A DNA stretch of 64,000 nucleotides from Hyposmocoma kahamanoa (lineage: Eukaryota > Arthropoda > Insecta > Lepidoptera > Cosmopterigidae), in the NCBI RefSeq assembly GCF_003589595.1, contig NW_020654051.1, positions 9,851,729 through 9,915,728 on the forward strand, written 5' to 3'. The notes under the pieces are model-generated. The model was not told where the DNA came from. It was given only the letters and a program-made list of their open reading frames with translations, and made no database searches. Shown piece after piece: positions 36,379-51,200 of this stretch. The position numbers and the translations under genes are program-made. Numbering within the stretch: the stretch's first letter is position 1; each line of letters begins with the position of its first letter.

Positions 36379-37967
36379 TTTACAAAATCGTAGTCAAATA
36401 ACTTCAAATCACGATAAAACTCAACAGGAAAACCAAAATATCACACGCAAAATGGCGTCGCCACATTCGCCACAAGCAAGGAAGCCGACAAGAAACAAGA
36501 AGCTTTGCAGAAACGATTACGCTTGTTCTTCGTACACTGCGCATATAACAATCGAGAAAGAAATAATAACACTGGAATGTGATGTAACGTTAGCTTGCTC
36601 TAAATTTTGACCAGCGTTTTATTCCGACAAAAAATTGCAATGGTGCATTGCTGCGTTCTGAAACTAAACATACGATAATAATTACAATGATTACAGGTAT
36701 CCTATTTCTATTTATTTTATTTTTTTGTAAATAATTTTCGTAAGTTTCTTATGTATCAAAGTACTCTTTGGTTTCTTTCGTACCATAGAAGTTTAGTTTA
36801 GTCCTTTCCATCCTCTAAGGTTTAAGTCTGTAGGCATTCATGTTGTTTCATAAGTTGAATATGTTAAATTTTTTATTTGTTTATAAGCAAGTATCTATGC
36901 CATCCAAATGAAAAAAAAAAGGTGACTGACATATTATTCTACTAAATTAAAAAGCACCGAGAATCGTTGGTTTACAACTAATGAGTATTGCGGTCTGGAA
37001 CATGGATGTTTATTAACAGAGTGGCCAGCGTAGGCGATCTATCCCCATTTAGGTTACTCAGGACAAAAATTAGCGATGAAAAAATCTGAAAGGCGGCTGG
37101 TCATCTATCAGGCTACTTTCTGTTTACAATCTTAAGAATAAAAAATGAGCGTAAAAATTGTTTATGGTTAGTCAGTTTCGGCGGGAATTTCCCGCGAAAT
37201 CTAATAAATTAAGTTTTAAACGTTTCAAAATAAAGTTTATTTCCTCTTTAGCAATATATTTGAACTTTGCTTGCTGTGCTAATAAATTGACTGGAGTGAC
37301 TTTGGTAAAAGAAAATATAGAGAGCACAGCAGTTTTCTTCAATTCATCACCTAAAACAGTTAAAAATAAATTAATAAATGATGACAAATACTAGTAGAAT
37401 CACGCCATAAGTATTAATGATAGCAGTGTCAGGAATGAAAAGGAATACATGATATTTGTTTTACAAAACTTCAGCCTAACCTATCTTCACACATAACCTC
37501 AACGAATTAGTAGCCTTAAAATTTTTCCTTCGAATATCTTTTTCCCGCAGTTTTCTTCTTTTCAGTTCTTTGGGGAATAAATATATTCCCGTATTTTTGC
37601 AATCGACTGCTGCTTAGAGGGTCATAATAGAAAATTATTTCTTAAAAGACTTTGTTTGTTTACAAAATCACTGACAAAGTGACAAATTATAGCTATAGCT
37701 ATCAAAACCGAATTACATACCCCATTATATAAATTTATTCACTTTTATTTGATTCTACTTAGGTTTCATTTTTAGTTTTAATGTATTATTGATTTAAACT
37801 ACGATTTTATTTTATTTATTATTGTTTTTCATTTGGTGTTTAGGCTACTTTAGGCTACCACCATACCACAGCTAAAATTCGGCTACGTTACGTTACGGTT
37901 GTGAAAAATAACAACATTGGACTCAGCGTTGTTGGCAACACTCTCAACATAAGTCCATAAGTCTGTC
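36379..37967. other. U2AF50 upstream region and spacer
   Basis: The U2AF50 5' UTR and promoter should lie in the first few hundred bases. No exon is recognised in the remaining 1.3 kb; TTTCCATCCTCTAAGG at 36808 is the same short motif seen at 14.5, 57.3 and 58.0 kb. Confidence 0.3.
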
Positions 37968-38430
37968 TAGGGGTGTCCACTTAAAAAATACATCGATGTC
38001 TTCATTCGCTGTAAAACATCGAAACATTGCATCGATGTATTTAAAAGCATCGCTTAAAAACATCGATGTTTTTTCAACATCGAATACTTTTTGTTTTTCT
38101 TAGATTAACAGTGAACGTAGAGTAATACTATACCAATAGAGTGTCGCTGTCGCTGTAGTGAGGTGTTTAATTTCATGATACTGTGTGTTAGTTTAGTAGC
38201 ACTGGTTAAACTTAAAAAAATAGTATTGCATCGGTAAGACATACATTTATAGGTGAAAAAAAAACTGCAAATTAATAGAAATGTTTTTACGCAAGAATAA
38301 TTGTGGGTATGTTTTTTGCGATTAGGTAAACTGTCTAAAATATACAAATAAGTTCGATACATATTCAATTATTCATTCACGGAAGAAGGAAATAAGCTAG
38401 GATTATAAATGCACATAAAACAAACATTCA

Positions 38431-38569
38431 TGTCCACTTGCACTAAACTTAAGTATGTCTTAAACCTATGCTTAAATTGATAAGACACTCTTAACACAAT
38501 GTATTAAGAGTGTCTTTTGCATTGCAATTATTGGTTTAAGACGTACCTAGGTTTAGTGCAAGTGGACAT
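38431..38569. mobile_element. Foldback MITE
   Basis: TGTCCACTTGCACTAAAC and AAGACACTCTTAA on the left pair with their inverses TTAAGAGTGTCTT and GTTTAGTGCAAGTGGACA on the right, with a 10-base loop. Confidence 0.85.
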
Positions 38570-38573
38570 AAGT

Positions 38574-38913
38574 GTCGTATTCCAGAACTCTACTCAATGC
38601 TCAAGTCAGGATCTGAGTATGATTTCAAGCACTGGAAATACGAGCCGTAATAGCAGGGACTTGAGTATGATATCGAGTGCTTTAAAACATACTCAAATCC
38701 TGACTTGAGCATTAAGTAGACTTCTAGAATACGACCCTAAATGACTTAGAGTCGTATTCCAGAACTCTACTCAATACTCAAGTCAGGACTTGAGAATTGC
38801 AGTGAGCACTGAAAATCATACTCAAGTCCTTGTCATTAGGGTCGTATTTCCAGTGCTTGTATTTCCAGTGCAATCCTGACTTGAGCATTGAGTAGAGTTC
38901 TAGAATACGACCC
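38574..38913. repeat. Two tandem palindromic elements
   Basis: Units 38574-38737 and 38750-38913 each begin GTCGTATTCCAGAACTCTAC and end with the inverse (GTAGA.TTCTAGAATACGAC). Inside, CTCAAGTCAGGA and TCCTGACTTGAG recur. The two units are diverged copies of one foldback family, 12 bp apart. Confidence 0.85.
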
Positions 38914-39264
38914 TTACAATATTAAATTGAAGACACAAAGGCTAACACTAACACAGAGGCAAGTTAGTGTTAGCCTTTTCTATGATTCGATGTTTTTATT
39001 AAAAATGTCGATGCATCGACTAGAACTTCTTCTTGTCACAACATCGTATCAATCCGATATGTACCGTACTATAAACATCGAATGGATTCGATACATCGAT
39101 GTTCAACGAATATCCCTAAGGCAGTCAGTCGAGTCAGTCAGTCAAAGTGAAAGTTTTAGTGAGTAGTGTTTCTTTATTTTTATTTAAAGTTATTTATAAC
39201 ATTGTAGACGTATCGACAGTTGCAGATGGTTCTCAATAAAGATATTAAATAGTTAAGAAATAAC

Positions 39265-42200
39265 ATGATGGTAAGTTTATGTTATGTTCGTCGTATAAGC
39301 AAATGAATACAGCCACAGCCTGTTTACAATATTTCGTCACGAATATTTTTTAATTTTTTTTAGACTCAACCACAAGATAATGAAGAACTTAAACATAGGA
39401 AATCTGCCGCGGATAACAAGAGTTACGAATTAAAAACCAAAAATGGGTTGAACGAGAAGGTTGAAAAAGTTTCGGCGACTAATTCAAAGATTATTGGATT
39501 AGTTTTTGTATCTTTGTTGTTGGATTTGTTGGCGTTTACGATGATTTTGCCCCTGCTGCCATCACTTATGGATTATTATGATAAAGAGGAAGGAAAAGGC
39601 AATGGTTTATACGCTACTCTTCTTAAGGCTGTGCAAGGGTTCCAACGGTGGACAGGGGCGCCGGACCGATTCGCATCGGTGTTATTCGGAGGGGCCCTCG
39701 GCTCCATGTATAGTTTCCTTCAATTTTTAACTAGCCCTATTGTTGGAAGTCTCTCAGATGCATATGGAAGAAAACCTATGCTTTTGATTTGTTTGGTGAG
39801 ATTTTCTCTTTCCTTTTTACTTATTTTTTCACCTAATTATTGATCATGACCATTTCTTAAGTAAACAGGTTCTTAATTTTGGGTCATGCACTTTACAAAT
39901 ACTAAACAAGTTATTAGATAACTAGCCATCATTACATCTTATTTAAATGAGAATAAGAATATTAGAAATATATTTTACTGGTTTGTTGAAGGCTAAGTAT
40001 AACATGGGCTAAATAATAAGTTACATAGTGTAACAATATCTAAGTAGATTGTCTATCTGAGCCTATATTGCTATTGAATAGTTTTGAATGAATATATGTC
40101 AATCCATATGTCACATTTAAATTTTATCTTTGCTCACAACACTATTACTAGGGCTGCATGTTTTTACATTTTTAAAAGTATTAAAAATTTTTATTACCAT
40201 ATCATTAAATATTATGATAATAATAGAAGTATAGTAAAACCATTACAAATAAATCAATTAAATTGAAGGTTGTTGCTTGAAAACATCCTTCCTTTGCACT
40301 TTCATGAGGCAAAATATTGCAAAACTTCTGTTTCTAACTTAATTACAGTCAGTTATTGCATTAGCTGGTAAACAAATCTTTATCAGATTAACTTTCATGA
40401 TGTATTAGTATTTTTTAAATTATTTATAAACAGTAACATAAACACCTAACTGACCTAACCATATTTAAAAATTGAGGCTATCAGTCCAAAAGTAGTATTA
40501 CCATATTTAATTTTTTTTCCAACAATATTACTTATTATTTGGATGCTGCACTATTTTCATGCATAAAAAAAATTTATAATTATATATTGCTCATGTTTAT
40601 GATTAGTATATACTAATATAAACTGGGCCTGTACCCCACCCGCGGTGGGGTCGGGTTCCGCCAGCGGCTCGTGGTCGGGCTTCGATTTCGCGGTGTGCTT
40701 ATGCTCTTTTGTGGTACAGCGGTTAATACTATGGGCGCTTGATGAGGAGGTTCCGGGTTTGAATTCCGATTTGGGCCAATTTAGAAACAAAGATTTTTAA
40801 ATCCGTTCTTTTCTGGGTATTGCCCTCAGAGTTATCGTCATTCTGGTATTATGGTACAGGATACTCCCTAGTTTGAGAGCACAAAATTTGGGTTATTTGT
40901 CTGGCATTTTTTCCCCTAAATACTTCTCTTTGGCAAAGCTTCCAAGAAAAAGGAATTTAACACAGACATGGTCGAGATACAACAACGCTATTAGTATCTC
41001 GTTTCCACTACATTGGGAAGTATGCCTTACATTTTTAATCATTTTGAGATCTCGTACTCATTTTAGAGCCTCCATATACTACCTACCTGTTTACGGTAGA
41101 GTACGGACGCTTCGGGTTTCGCCCTTCGCTGGACCTCGGCCTACGGCCTCGGCATTTATGAGTTTATTTAAAAGAATGATATTAGCTCTTTAATGGCGGC
41201 CATATTTAAAAATTACAAAAATATATTTTGACCACAAAATATTATAGTCAGGCAATCCTAGAAATCTTTTTGTGCCAATTTTCATCTTGAAGTATGATTA
41301 AAGCCATGCTATTTTCAGTCCAATTAGAGCAAATTTTTATCTACCGCCAAAAAAAATTTGTATGGCAGCCATTGAAAAATAGCGAAAAATAAATTTTGAC
41401 TGCAAATTATTATCAAACAAACATAGAGACCCCATATGCTGATTTTCAGTCCAATTAGAGCAAATTTTTATCTGCCGTCAACGAATGCTTCTATGGCGGC
41501 CGTATTTGAAAATGGCGAAAAACTAATTTTCATCACTAATTTTTGTCAGACACTCCTAGACACCTCCACATACCAATTTTCAAAGGCATCTGAGCAATTT
41601 TTTTTCCGCCGCCAACGAACGCACAAAAGTTGTAAAAGTGCACAATATTTATCTTTTTTCCACCATATCGGGAATTATGCGTTCTTTTTTTCTAAGCGAG
41701 TCAAGATTTGTAGCTTTATTTATGATTAATGTTTATTAATGAATTTGGCTAATTTTAAATTCCTCATTATTATCTTCTATAAGCATTTCATAGGGTTACA
41801 CACCTTTCAGCCTTCTTTATAAAATATTTTATTAGCTAGTTTTACTTAGTCAAACAAACAACAAACAAACTTTTATCACAAAATTTTCAAAATATATTAT
41901 TCATAAAAAACTACAATTTTTCATACAGACTAGTTTATTTTTATAATAGAATGAACTTAGAAATATAATCTACAGCTTTCTTGTAGAAAATTGGACTGAA
42001 GTCTAAATAGATAGGTAGCCAAAAAAGTGTGTAAATTAGTTTTAAAAGTATATTTTTTATTTTTTAGATTTATCTACAATACTTTAACATTCTCTACTAC
42101 CTTACCTAATTTGGTAGTTGTATGCTTAATTTGTTAGTATCATATATAACAAGATTATTCTATTTCAGACAGGCATAGCCCTATCTCACGCACTATGGGG

Positions 42201-45200
42201 CTACGCGCGTACCTTTAGCATATTTGTCCTAGCAAGGTTTATTGGGGGTCTCAGCAAAGCCAATGTCAGCCTTAGTATGGCAGTGGTTACTGATGCTTCT
42301 AATACAAAGACCAGAGCCAGAGGAATGGTGAGAATATTTTTACCCTTATAATTTTATTATTGCGCACATCAGCACTATGTCCATATCAAACGTGTGGATG
42401 GTTAGCTTGCTTTAAAAACTTTATAATAATAATAATAATAATTTATTTTATTTTCTCTCAACATACAAGGTGAATAGTTTAAACAAAAGATGCTTACTGA
42501 CTAATGAGTTTAATATTAAACCTTATTTGCGAGAGACTGGTGCCTGAGATAGGCATAAAGATACCTGTAATACAGGTAAATTATATAAATTATCTTTATT
42601 AATTTAAAATCTTGCATCTATTTAGTACCAATGCCCAATTATGTTTTGTAATTTTTACTCAAATAGTACAAATGAAATGGCCAGACACCTTGGATAATCA
42701 GAGTTCAACAATCAATTTTACATTTACTTACTTTTATCTACGTACAATTTGTGGTACTTTGTTTATCTCTGTACAAGGGGTAATTCTTACAAAATCGCGA
42801 AATTGTTGTCCTTTAGGTTTATAAAGAAAAGTATTTGATTTATGCTGTAAAATTAATATTTAATAGTCTATTATAATTCAATTGCTACTAATGCCTACAT
42901 AAAGTATTGATTATTCTATTTAAAAACAAATTTATAAAAAGCCTCCAAAATCATTCCCTTATGCTTTAAATCAAAGCAATTAACAAAAATTTTAAACTTT
43001 CGATCAAATAAAATATGTTTTTGCGAAATTAAAGCTATCCTGTGGTAAAAACGCGATGAATAAATATAAAAAATGTACATTATTCATGTGCCAACCAAAA
43101 AAATAATTCACTCGCACTTTTACTTCACTCGATTTGTGAACTTCAACAACAAATAAAAACAAATTACAACACTAAAGCTTGAAAACCTCTTAACTGTACT
43201 GAAGTAGAATTATTATATTTCAAATAAAAATTAATTACTTTTTTTTATTAAGGTCTAGCAAAGTATCTAATAAAACTTTAGTTACACTGTACAATAGGAT
43301 AGTGCGTACGTCGGTCCTGTATGATTCTTTTTTCCATTAAATCGTGATTGGTTTCAGCCAGTGCACAGTGTTTAAAGATTGATTGACCTCGTCAAATGTT
43401 GTACAGAATTTTCCATGCAACATTCTTATTACCTGCTCGCGAAGCGACACTCTTAAAACGGTTTAAGGGCGCGTTCTCACTATGTCGTGACGACAGATTG
43501 TCGTGCAGTTTACAGTGTCGTGGCTTCTATATTTATGTATGTATATATGTAGTATGACACGATTAACTGTCGTTCACGATTTTTTTATCGTTACAACGAC
43601 AAACTGTCGTCACAGTGGGAGCAGTTAGAACGACAGTCGTCAGACGATAAAAAAAACGTCACGATAAAAACGTGACGACAGATTGTCGCAGCTCCTATTG
43701 TCGTCACGTTTTATTTTGTACGTCACGTTATATTTTCTTTTCTTTGTTTGCTTCCTCTTCCGCATTTTTAAAAAGTAATACATTATTAAAATTTCGTCTT
43801 CATCCATTTCGACTGCAGTGCATAAAACTATTCTGTCGTGTAAACGACAAGGAGGCTATCGTGAAACGATAAATTGTCGTCACGATCTAGTGGGAACAGC
43901 TAGTCACGACAGTCGTTCAACGATGAAAAATCGTCCATGACAGATAGTCGTGATATGGGAACAGGCTAGATACCACAGTTGTCCAACGATAATAAAACGT
44001 GCCCACTATGTGGCGACCTAAGAGTTTCGCTTTGCTTCGTTATAGCAACCACCTTTCGTTTAAAATAAAACAGTGCGCATTTTTTATAGGCTCTTATTGG
44101 ACTGGCGTTCTCAATAGGTTTCATGGCCGGGCCGCTAGCAGGAGCATGGTTTGCGAAAACGGGCAATATCTCTTCAGGAGGTTGGGGTGAACGACCAGCA
44201 TTCTATGCCCTGGCTCTTGCCTTAGCCAATATTATATTAGTAACATTCTACATACCAGAGACTTTGAAAAAGGTAAGGGTGTGTTAAAATATGTGTGTTT
44301 TCTATGCGTGTTTTTCAATGACTTCTTTTGACTGTAAGGAGTACTTGTAGTTTGCACGGGTTTTGTTCGATTGTAACTTCGGTGTTGTGGTGTTTACTGC
44401 TCATTATTGTATAATATTTAACGTAGACACAGTTGTTTCTTGTTTATTTAACAACGTCATGAATACTTATATCTATTATTTTCGGTTCTTCAACCAATTC
44501 ATTTTCATGGGCATTATTTTTTCAGGACAAAAGAGCACCTCTTTCGTTCACACTCTCTAAAGCAGTGGATTTTGTGTCACCTTGGCACTTGATGAAATTC
44601 ACGGCTGTTAAAAATCTCTCCAAGCATCAGAACAAAGTTTTATCTAAGTTGGGAGTCATTTATTTACTGTACTTATTTATTTATTCGGGGTTAGAGTTTA
44701 CTATCACATTCCTTACACATCACACGTTTAATTATACTGCGATGCAGCAGGGGAAAATGTTCTTAGTTATAGGTGAGTACATTAATTTGATTGGTTAATT
44801 TATGTACACAGATCAAAAGTGTCTAGGGATCAAGTACGTTTATGCTAATTACTTAAAATCAGATTTTTAATAATATTTTTTACACAGTTGAATTTTTTTT
44901 TGGTCATTTGGTCTATTCGTCTTCAAATTCAAGCTATACAATTAACAAAAAAAACAATCGTTGTTCAAAAAAATTAATTAAAAAACATGATTATCAGTAA
45001 TTAGCAAAAACGTGCTGGATCCCTAGACACTTTTGATGTGTGTATTTTAGTTAGATAGTACATGGCCTTTAAACCGCCGCCGATACGCCCACTCTCTTAA
45101 AAAAAAAAATAGACAATTATGTGTCATTTTAGAACATACAGTCAACGGCACATCAAGCTATACGCTTTTGTTCGTGTATGCGTCCAGTGGAACGGAACAA

Positions 45201-48200
45201 CATCCGTCATTGTGTAGCTTGATGTGCTACCGTCCGTACAATTAAAATACAAAATAATAATTTTGAGCAGGAAAACCCTGACGTACCCATCTTTTTGAAC
45301 GTCAGTAAACTTTTACGACGTTGAAACAACCTCGGTGGCCCAATGGTTCGCACTGTGAGCACTGGATCTCCTCGGTCCCGGGTTCGATTCCCTGTAGGAC
45401 CAATTTAGAAATTGGAATTTTTTGAATTGATTCTGGATTGGGTGTGCTGGGAGGTGCCCCAGAGTGAATTCCGTTGTTCTGGTAGGTACGCATAGAACAG
45501 GGAATTCCCTAGTTTGAGACCAGGCACATTTTTATTATTACATTATTGTTATTACACATTGACTTACAAATAAATGGACGACGGGTCTAATACAAAAACC
45601 ACGAAAAAAATGTCCCAAGTCAACCTATTCGAAATTTAAATTGTTATGTCATCGCAGTATCGCGCTGTCCGTAGAACAAATGAAGACTAAAGCGGAGTGT
45701 CGCGCTCTGTATACGATTTTAGCGCCTTACAAGTGCGGACACTTTTTAGCGCGGACCCGAGCGACGTCCATATAATTGTAAGTCAATGTTATTACACTTA
45801 ATAAATGCAGTTCTTACCTAATATTGACAAGTGTTATTCTTTATTTTCCACATTATAGTGTAATGTTTTCATACATGTATAATATGACCTGCATACTGTA
45901 TGCATATAATAACGTTATTGTGGAAATTTTATATGAATATTTTATTATAATATTTTATACTTATATAATTATTATGAAACTTATTTTCTATGTCTTCTAC
46001 TATAATGTATACATAATTGAGGCTATCAGTGCAAAAGTTATGTGTAACTCCATGTAATCCATTTAGAAGATAATGAGGTACTTATTTAAAATTGGGCAAA
46101 TTAATTTTATAGTAATTATACATATTACATGATATTATACAACCAATGTATAATTCAATTTTTTTTAATATTTGAAAAAGCATCCAAATATATAACTATT
46201 ATGTACTTTAATATCATTTAAAGTAATATCGTAGAACAAAAAATTTTATTTAGTAGCAGCAGAGTTCCTTGTGAGAGAATTCGTCCGGGAAGTATTGCCA
46301 CCTTACCTATTTCTGCCGCCAAGCAGTAATATGAGCGTTACTGCGTTCCGATTTTAGAATAGAAGAATAGAATAGAATAGACATTTATTGTGACGCCACA
46401 ACACATGATACAAAAAAAAATGAATTATAACACAGTACGATGAACATTAAAATTAAAAATAATAACAGTAATAATAATTAATAAACAAAATAGACATACG
46501 TAAAACAAACAAATGAAAAAAGAAAACATTAATATTATCAAAACAAACAAAAAAGGAAAAAAAGAAAAAAAAAACAAAAGCAAAATAACAACAAATTGTT
46601 CAGTCATTTGTGCAGTCGTGGCGTACGCAAAAGGACTACATTCAGCTTTTACCACAGCCAGAATTGACTGTGGCGCTGGTTTTCAATGAGCCCTGAAGGC
46701 TGATTTTGAAGGGTGCTTTTCAACTTATGTCTCAGGGTGACGGGCATCGCGCTTCAGATCTTTGCGTTTTAAAGCTCTGAGTGACACTGCAACTGTTATG
46801 GACAGGCGTGTCGCTTGCTTCCAGGCCCACGACTTGTGAATTCCGTCACATAGTATCATAAAAAAAAAATTAAATGTGGGTGACACCACTTTGTGCGCTG
46901 ATAGAATTGTAGTCGTAATATTAAGTCACGAGGCATATTATGTCAATTTTGCTAGATTGGAAACATCCTCTAGCATTAAAAACGACTAATTTTCAGGGTT
47001 AATAATGGCAGTCCTGCAAGGCGGTGCTGCCAGACGTCTGGGCACACGCGGCGCGGAGCGGGCCGCGCGGGGGGCCTTAGTCCTCACTCCTCCGTCCTTT
47101 ATTTGCGTGGCTCTGGCAGCGGTCAACCAACCACCCTTGTTTGCGCCTATCTGTTGGTTGTGGATCGGCCTTGTACTTTTTGCATTGTGTAAGTTTTTTG
47201 CCTATAACAAATTTATATTAGATTTGACAGTAGCCACGAGGACATAAAATAGAGAAAGTGAACTTTTAGAAATTGTTTACAATATTATCTTACACTCTGT
47301 TCATACGTATACGTTTTAGAATTCTTTTGTATTTCTTCGTCTTTAATATATAAATTTTATTTATAGCGACTGCGTTCGCCGTATCGTGTATGACATCGAT
47401 GGCAGCTGCGCAAGCGCCGGAGGAGGCGCGTGGAGCCGTGCTGGGCACTTTGAGATCGCTAGGGGCTTTGGCCCGCGGTCTTGGGCCTCTAGTAGCTTCT
47501 TCAGGTTTGTATAATCTAAATTATATTTTTTATTACTATATTTTGTATTAAAGTAATGAGCACAGTAGCGACTATGTGCTATGCGCCACGGGGGTGTCAT
47601 AGTCAATAAGTACTTGCCTAAAGGAAATTGTATTGTTCTGACTTTAATTTTGATTTAATAAATAAAAATAAGTCTTGCGTTATACATAGTGGTTGACGTA
47701 ACGGGTGGCAGCATAGAAATAGCAGATCATTAATTCAGTAAAAATCACAACACTACACACAAAGGAAATGAAACAATTTTTTTCGGATCTAAATTGCGTA
47801 TATTTGTTTTTTCAAATAACTAGTCAGCCGTGACAATGGCACCTGTAAAGGGCCCGAAACGTTGGTTTGTTTGAAAAAACAAATATACGTGACTTAGATA
47901 CGAAAAAATAGTTTCATTTCCTGTGTGTAATAATCACGAAAACCTAAGAACAAATATACATTTTACAATTATAGATATGAGAACTGCCCATGCAGTTCTC
48001 ACGAAATTTCGAAATTCGTGCTTTCGATTTGAATGAAAATTTTTAGGAAGAATTTGTATTTATTTTTAGTCAATTTCATAGTACTTATGTAAATAGTGTT
48101 TGATGATTTAGTGATCCCCCAAAGTAAATGACTTAAGAAAATGTCAGTCAGAACATTTGAGGGTGAGGGAATGACGAAATTAAAATAAACCAAGAAAAAA

Positions 48201-51200
48201 CAGACTTTAGACTTAATATTTTGTGTAAGCTTACTGCTACCAATAACTCGTCTGGGTGGATAATTAATAAACAAATTCTTTTTATTTGATGTGAGGGAAT
48301 GACTGTTAAAAATGTTACTTTTAGAATTTTAAATGAAATCTTTTCGTAGTCAAAACTTTTTACACACACAAGTTGAATTTTGTCATTTTGAAACGTTTAC
48401 AGTGCTAACTTTCAAAAACTTACAAAATGCATTTACCAAAGATTAAAAATGCGTTTACAAAGCGAGTGAAGATAAAAGTGTGAGGGAATGATTTTGTTTG
48501 GTTGGGACATGAATAATAATGCATTTTTTAAATTTATTAATCGTGTTTTTACCACAGGATAGCTTTAATTTTGCAAAAACATATTTTATTTGATCGAATG
48601 TTTAAAATTTAAAGGTTGTTTTTGTTAAATATGTTGATTTAAAGCACAGGGCGTGTTGGATTATGGAACTTGGGGCATGGTGAGGGAATGATTTTGGGAA
48701 TATTTTTATATTATTATTATTTTATTTAAATAGACTAATCAATATTTTATGTTGGCATTAGTAGTAATTGAATTATAATTTAATAAATATTAAGTATTCA
48801 TTTTACGGCAAGAATGAAATACTTTTTTTATAAACCTAAAGGACAAGAATATCGAGATTTTGTAAGAATTACCCACATATATTATACAGGCCGTCCCACG
48901 CATGCCACACGGAGGGAAAGTACCTCGAATATCGTAGATAGACAATTTTAGTGAAATAAGCTTTCAATTTAAGTTTTAATAGCTTTAACTGTTAGTATCT
49001 GCCTACATTTATGAACTGTGTAAGAACACTGTGCGAGCGTTCGCACTTAGTTGCCCAACAGGAGACGTGGCTACTTCCCCAGGATATTCCATTATTAGGT
49101 ACTGTTAGCAAAAATTTTGAATATACAGGTAAGTCAGCGGTGGACACGTCCTCGGCCGAAGGCCCCCCTTAAGGTCTTCCCACCAGAAGTGGTGTGAAGA
49201 CCTTATGGGGGAGTGGCCATTCTCTGGAGAAAGGGTATGTTTGAATCCGTCGCCGTCCTTGATTGCAGTAGCCCGAGGTTAGCTGCTATCAAAGCTACTT
49301 CTGGTGGTCGCTCTGTAATATTCTTTTCTGTGTACATGCCTACATGTAATAAAGATAATTTACCTATTGTTACGGAGGGTTTGAGTGAGATTAGTGCAAT
49401 AGAAGAAAGTAGTAATGTTGAGTTCATATTCATCTTAGGAGACTTTAATGCACATCCACAGAAGACCTTCTATAGGGAACTTTCTAACTTTTGTTCAGAT
49501 CAATCGTGAATGTGTGCAGATGTAGAAAAGCTGGATATTCTTCAAATGTGTATACATTCATTTGTCAAAAATCGGGTAGTAGAAGGTGGTTAGACCACTG
49601 TATTGTTTCCCCTCTCAGCTTGGCATACAATTACCAAAGTAGGCATATATGAGGATGTCTACACGTCGGACCACCTACCTATCAATGTTGAATGTGATCT
49701 GTGTGTGGTCAGACCTAGGCTGGTGACTAGTGAATTCACATCTGGCGCAGTTTCATGGGGAGAGAGAAGTCATTAACAAATGAATAAGTATCGTGATATA
49801 TGCAATAATACTTTTCGTGACATAAGTTTTCCGCAAGAGTTTGTGAGATGCGGTAATGGGCTGTATGTCTTGACTGAGCACAGGTCTGTTCTGGACAGGT
49901 GGATACAAAGACTGACGCAGCTGTACGAACGAGGCAGCGTGGAATCGAGGGACCCAGGAGAGGTAAAAGTTTTTGTGGATGGAACAAATATGTACGGGCC
50001 GCGCACGCGGAGGCCAGGCTTAAATTCAAGTTGCTGAGTAACAGACCCAATTCAGGTGAAATTTATGAGCAAATGTGCGAAACTCGTAAAATCTATAAGA
50101 GCCGTCTGAAGTGGTGTCAGAAATACCAGGAACAGTTAATAATCGATAAAATAGCAAAAGAGCCTGCAGCAAAAGTTTTTAAGACCTTCTGGACATCGAC
50201 TGGTAATCTGAATATTAGGCCTGGCCCCCCCGTGAGCGTGGAGGGTTAGAGTGACCAAAGAGAGATTGCGCTGCTATTCATGGAACATTTTAAAGTTCAC
50301 TCTCCTCTCGGGCCTTCCTCTGGGTGATGGATGCTGAGTTCTGTTCTCGGTGTGATGTACCTCTGTTACATGTGTCTGCGAACCAGGTACGCGACACAAT
50401 TAAGGGTATGACGAGAGGCACGATGGGCTCAGCATCGAACATCTCAAATACGCGGGGAACCATTTGCCAGGTCTCCTGTCCACGTTCTTCTCAATGTGTC
50501 TTAGGCCTGCATTCTACCTGATGATTTTATGAAGACGATTATAGTTCCGATTGTGAAGAACAGGACAGGAGACATATCGGACAAGGGGAACTACCGTCGA
50601 ATCTCCCTAGGCACTACAATAGCCAAGGTGCTGGACAGTATGCTTGATTCTATTCTAAAAAAATATTTAAGTTAAGGTTTAGACCTGGACTATCAACGGA
50701 AAGCGCGATGTTAGCACTCAAACGTTCTTTCCAGTACTACACCAATCGAGGACGCCTGTGTACGCCTGTTTCCTCGACCTCTCCACGGGATTTGAACTGG
50801 TATCTTATGATATACTCTGGGGAAGTAGGGGGACACGGGTGTACCGCCTGACTTGTTAAAATTTTTTCGTTTTTGGTACAGTCACCAATGTAATGTTATA
50901 AAGTGGGGTAGTGCCCTCTCTGACGCATATGGTTTGGAGTGCGCGGTTAGGTTATAGGATCTCACTGTTGGGCTCAGCGACATGCGTGTCGGTTGCCGCG
51001 TGGATGATGTTTGTGTTAACAACATCAGCTACGCGGACGACATGATTATACCAAACGGCCGCTGGAGACCCTACGCCTACGTGTAAAGTACAATAATATT
51101 TTTAGGATGATGTTGGGACTGCCTCGTTTCTGCAGTGCATCGGGGATGTTTGCAGAGTATCAGGCGGATGATTTTCCTGCCATCCTCCAGAAAAAACAGC

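Larger units (their letters stand above)
37968..39118. mobile_element. Non-autonomous hAT-like element
   Basis: Terminal repeats are TAGGGGTGTCCACTT on the left and, in inverse, TAGGGATATTCGTTG on the right. Flanking 8-bp sequences AGTCTGTC and AGGCAGTC match at 6 of 8 positions, consistent with an old 8-bp target duplication. Both ends hold clusters of ACATCGATG-like palindromes. No transposase is seen. Two kinds of foldback are nested inside. It ends about 145 bp before the MFSD10 start codon. Confidence 0.6.

Noticed and set aside
38574..38913. Regular repeats resembling a CRISPR array
   Set aside because: Only two units, each a palindrome 164 bp long, in a eukaryotic genome; they are foldback elements.
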